Below, one piece after another: positions 24,101-24,426 of a stretch of DNA of 24,426 bases. This DNA is from a virus. A program made the position numbers and the translations under genes. Where the stretch lies: positions 1 to 24,426 of the IMG/VR virus record IMGVR_UViG_3300024264_002845, one strand, 5' to 3'. Each line of letters opens with the position of its first letter. Within the stretch, counting starts at the first letter, position 1. The notes below the pieces were generated by a model. The model was not told the DNA's origin. It made no database searches and was given only the letters and a program-made list of their open reading frames with translations.

Positions 24101-24409
24101 AAAGTAATCAAATTCGTTAGAGTCTCTAACAATAACACGTCTACTTGTACGAGTATTAGACTCACCAAGAATTTCTACAAATTGAACAGTCTCAATATTA
24201 TTTGCAGAATCAACTGTACTGTTATAAACTTCAGCCTCAAAACCTCTCTTGATTAGATTCTGTCTTGCCCAACCAAAGTTACCAAAGGTATCATTGAAGT
24301 TACCAAAGACACTAGATTTAGAAGTAGTTGCAGTTCCTCTGATAAGTCTGAGTTTAGTAGTATCAGACATTGTTCTAGTCTGGAAATAATATCCAGGGTT
24401 GAATACCAT
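15188..24409 (-). CDS. Giant baseplate/fibre-region virion structural protein, ~3,073 aa
   Basis: This is the largest gene of the window. Its central part has the module series I recognise from large T4-like marine phage structural proteins (DUF4815-type, from memory). These are YDFYLRRIDKLFLTPQGDFQL (about residue 1590), IEKRLERVEYYTSLSLLE and DRFKNGFVVDDFSD (1660-1715), then IPYMRSRNIRFTGKKLKP with RVYLFFDGRNVT (1914-1950). Next come WYDPIAESFVVTPEGGMFITKVEVFF and PFSEVALNPEDV (2156-2230), IINHSHHGMHDPNN (about 2565) and the C-terminal FRAIALA. A basic Arg/Lys segment spans about 1820-1910, and an Asp7 tract lies near 990. Gly-Tyr beta repeats occur at about 550-640, 1020-1130 and 2950-3005. 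The N-terminus has FGNFNDTFGNFGWARQNL. The position corresponds to baseplate genes 9-11 of T4. The start is uncertain: ATG 24409 and ATG 24370 both lack a good ribosome site. Confidence 0.85.
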   Translation of the reverse strand: MVFNPGYYFQTRTMSDTTKLRLIRGTATTSKSSVFGNFNDTFGNFGWARQNLIKRGFEAEVYNSTVDSANNIETVQFVEILGESNTRTSRRVIVRDSNEFDYFGTAVNAVGDGTINRTWFTVPTGVTITKGMVVHDSTGGGGGTYLSKGAYVLSVRTVSGAQRVTIGGGKVLQTFSGVTLYFEPYNQYVIKKKLYFTTAGSDASSQGFTNPGTTLQGITTDSTFNGSSWRKNEVVILRKVETIDSVLTPTFIFAKIDDDTGIDESDPDFITRYGWYGRNSANTLGYLSLEHFWRPVGTITVSYVSGLDANGNAVVNTTTINNGTADFSLDSSWKLFRSVDQACLYNWAAGGGTSLGILQDFSIGKVEIETPKNDLTVFRASNGTPQRFHRGPRNVTGIRNGEAVGRKVKRCDAMAKVVTVTKDDNSFPDGTPVRAKIEGNLITGVVSRQGSRRNRFVVQLDSAAEFEVSAFDQDNLFDLEAIKEDDGSVFKTVLDVATYPSTEVALGSGTFFNSQLRPGDYLFKGGRAIQVKRMVASSAEQGQLINVDIVEDGDGYDPRDWTNIEDYRNGDCGQDGMPVNIVLLQTDPGMGGSVNQRFGFYGGGTPRRKQAEAELVVDNDGSLRRVHIEDGGEGYTSDPEIRLPPPRETDGEQAQAVAIARNDALENTVESNFRFLIEKERSDKLGAERGALAPRLAVANSTYTKMFRKRPILQGRENGDLFTEIPRNPTRNITDESFTIRKVYDLALLESDLFAGKKKVSIDAPTGSQFTSYTLDNYMCTLVDKTGVSNQYPTLNLVQSEEVDRTSPIITFTGDRTKLTIDRLPSGVGNPVSVLFKTEEESSEAVSRSYYLEEVDQKQAFDEIEDNVFDGMIVNAQTSGDALIEEGTSLKSIDQEITTLYEIGFGAGTTYTATPNTVFPCTMTSGSPILTNVPQYIVAQVSAASGTAGAELVSTTSGFPGGTVYAIAKGGPTFENLVSNVLTVGADTTDDDDDDDTTTVVNPGYITNTTGVPTESSGNGAGLTVSITATAGVFTADVTNAGSGVGFGTAKATVTTSGSGSGCKVNVVTVDSNSGITEFTINDIGTGYAVGDTITVSGSTTNAILTITKIGGPVTAVEYVGEGVGYDNGETLTIKQTLTDGTVADSATIEVASTNTTITLSANATGTDSAASISFTNPGRADDLDPVSELYEIEGIYDLGGEESTGQVRVVGISLAESTSDNDFDSVVVELLRDADDEDASVPTTQMTLADKNGAFNSITSVNSVNGTRFKISMSSEAKTTTEENLGFAINNVNDIRVLATVSLNNASKKTKTGKLMKSVLVNNTRLGRKVANKFGLARNETSSYFGTRVEDEVISLGVPDAFKLHAVFESYNRNPPTPPKIILTDAKSFKIGSVIKGASSFAQGRIIEISGTSVFFVYLSDAKFDLNEVIVGVNELDGLILEGQIASDRGSVTRGSKVITDRFELETGQRNTFYDIGRIVRKPGQARPRRQIMVIFDHFFPSGEGEYFCANSYIDTDYEDIPEYENIRLRDVLDFRGYVDRQTTNDGSLTTPYNVDSKSLDFRNRSYTGSSAIIVDVPKVGTDFRCDYDFYLRRIDKLFLTPQGDFQLQSGKPAIDPIPPDDIDDSMLLATINIEPYGFDIEEDVEVTEEEYKSYTFSDMTSIEKRLERVEYYTSLSLLETSTESLKVQDAEGFDRFKNGFVVDDFSDTNVAELDHLDYNVSMDFESGEARPAHYTTSVPLAFNAPSSEHFRLIGNNDDEGEIITLPYDHKLYAQQIYASDTENVNPFAVVGWVGTCYLNPESDDWVSVKQLPRKIIRREGNFRSTKRRLKANRRGFTPLQWGGWQTVWTGRKTKNRTVRERSFRNFVRGKGRPVNRVTTTTTTKKRARVGIRTRVIPVVRKINLGNRTLSKTAIPYMRSRNIRFTGKKLKPFTRVYLFFDGRNVTNLCTPKIIELIKNRSENRKTNNIPFIPGEYVRGLRSKSRWKVLRPNSVYKTNPYEGNGSVAMPKSYSGTFAYLNNNSYEPSRKVKGTSYGVIRVGEVLKGEKSRARAIVKDRRFITDINGFVRGSFFIPRPHRKAAIKFQTGLRVFKITSSDVNSDDRQIAETTAQDNFESSGILQRRQRRQLRIRNARVVRDTVTQTKTTRSIRRRTRQIGWYDPIAESFVVTPEGGMFITKVEVFFFSKNDKLPVSMQLRTMENGYPTKEILPFSEVALNPEDVKVSSDATVATTFEFPAPIYLTEGEEYCFVLLSVANNYRVHISVMGQTAYDGTAIAAQPYNGVLFKSQNASTWTAAQMEDMKFNLYRAKFDTSQTGNLVFNNAQLTIANEGVEELNPDPIETYDQRKEVRLYGGSVGSNPNNYTEGSELVEYQMSSDGLSIIGISARGIVYDYDNGIDDQSDGEPTLGQRRLTISDITGEFTLGISSGKVIRRISSSAGRCTLKLADEFASTAFSEGSLIFGNTSKSIGIIESTYVESGTQYIILQNVWHSGSIPFAQGEQIETRPDIINIGPNFQATLANVTTYIGYPTINGDFDTEQSFGDSRTLYAIQNPVYDPELRRLIINHSHHGMHDPNNDVIIDNVISEVEPTILEQDVLDTDGKDANNNNISFDIKVSDARGFHKYVNGKPISASNPGYIKIEDEVLKYQSISDDGKTITIVSGGRGSREEHETGDAVLCYNFDGIPLTEINKLHTRIYNPTIDTYEIKITGVATDGIVGGGDDVTATQNVQFEVLTPQLQYLTFANTDLTAQLNTISGTSVSATDQTSFINTGEFLDVELNEINYFSEPRLIASRTNELRILKGAPSLTMNIQISSTKDNVSPQIDLDRSMLICTSNLINAPREINARTGLYQTGTGIFEDMQETQPEGDKNEAVYINKLVRLQDPSKQLKLYFNAWRKPGTTLKALYRVVPVGSKQNPEEIAWQYFNAGRDATAEADLEDGKLERILVTNQGENYNTKVGVTFFGGLDTDSGTAYHAKAEAVINDGRITQINVTDPGQGYISAPAVYITPDPLEGGKPDKEIPEDDFENFREYEYTADGLNFEAFQLKIIMQSINQADVPIINEFRAIALA
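15390..15560 (-). repeat. Gly-Tyr beta repeats near the C-terminus of the giant protein
   Basis: Two units are present, ILVTNQGENYNTKVGVTFFGG and INVTDPGQGYISAPAVYITP, joined by GTAYHAKAEAVINDGRITQ. They share the ITxxxGxxY core and the YHAKA pentapeptide with the gp14 insert. Confidence 0.7.
21030..21380 (-). repeat. Gly/Thr beta-repeat block of the giant protein
   Basis: The block is rich in Gly, Thr and Val, with units such as FTADVTNAGSGVGFGTAKAT, FTINDIGTGYAVGDTITVSG and VEYVGEGVGYDNGETLTI. It is a degenerate version of the Gly-Tyr repeat. A further copy, VHIEDGGEGYTSDPEIRLPP, lies at about 22490-22550. Confidence 0.6.
21423..21443 (-). repeat. Seven-aspartate codon tract (GAT/GAC)
   Basis: Seven consecutive Asp codons, mixed GAT and GAC, are flanked by Thr runs (TTD7TTT). 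They sit between the N-terminal region and the Gly/Thr repeat block and probably form a flexible or cation-binding linker. Confidence 0.85.
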
Positions 24410-24425
24410 TCTGGTACATTCGACC
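24375..24425 (-). CDS. Possible 3' end of the upstream gene
   Basis: In the frame offset from the giant gene, 16 codons (GRMYQNGIQPWILFPD) end with TAG five bases before the ATG at 24370. If this is the end of the preceding baseplate gene, the giant protein more likely starts at 24370 (MSDTTKLRLIRG). The fragment is too short to identify. Confidence 0.28.
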   Translation of the reverse strand, partial: GRMYQNGIQPWILFPD

Positions 24426-24426
24426 T

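Noticed and set aside
1-24426. tRNA genes, insertion sequences, attachment sites
   Set aside because: The window is covered almost gaplessly by minus-strand coding sequence. The few gaps are under 40 bases apart from the terminator/promoter junction at 14597-14670, leaving no room for these elements, and I saw no cloverleaf or inverted terminal repeats.

Overview
The window is a late structural block of a T4-type myovirus, most likely a marine cyanophage (Prochlorococcus/Synechococcus host). Every gene I can support is on the minus strand, so transcription runs from high to low coordinates. Three things support this assignment. The neck and packaging genes appear in T4 order (13-14-15-16). 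T4-type late promoter octamers lie on the coding strand. A gnd gene (6-phosphogluconate dehydrogenase), a known metabolic cargo of cyanophages, starts at the left edge.

Layout in transcription order. (1) 24409-15188 is a giant virion structural protein of about 3,060-3,073 residues with the conserved modules of large T4-like marine phage baseplate/fibre proteins. It is followed, through two 4-base ATGA overlaps, by two small acidic coiled-coil proteins (15191-14883 and 14886-14671). (2) A strong intrinsic terminator (14666-14645) and a perfect TATAAATA late promoter (14641-14634) separate this unit from the next. (3) Two repetitive fibre proteins of 2,443 and 655 residues (14596-7265 and 7242-5275) occupy the place where T4 keeps gp12 and the wac fibritin. 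(4) The neck and packaging genes gp13, gp14, gp15 and gp16 follow (5268-2084), tightly coupled. (5) A tail of small genes (2079-365) encodes a beta-rich 181-residue protein, a very basic 91-residue protein, a single-pass membrane protein, a zinc-ribbon-like protein and two unknowns. The truncated gnd (332-1) comes last. gp17 is not present, so these genes and gnd probably lie in the variable 'hyperplastic' stretch that cyanomyoviruses carry between g15 and g18.

The giant protein and the two fibres account for about three quarters of the window and should form the baseplate periphery and host-recognition fibres. gp13, gp14 and gp15 join the filled head to the tail, and gp16 is the small terminase. 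The host-like gnd would shift infected-cell carbon flow toward NADPH and pentose. The most interesting observations are a glycine-tyrosine beta repeat shared between the neck protein gp14 and the giant protein, several distinct repeat families in the 2,443-residue fibre whose copies are nearly identical in protein but scrambled at synonymous sites, and the regularly placed late promoters. I found no tRNA, CRISPR array, insertion sequence, reverse transcriptase or plus-strand gene.
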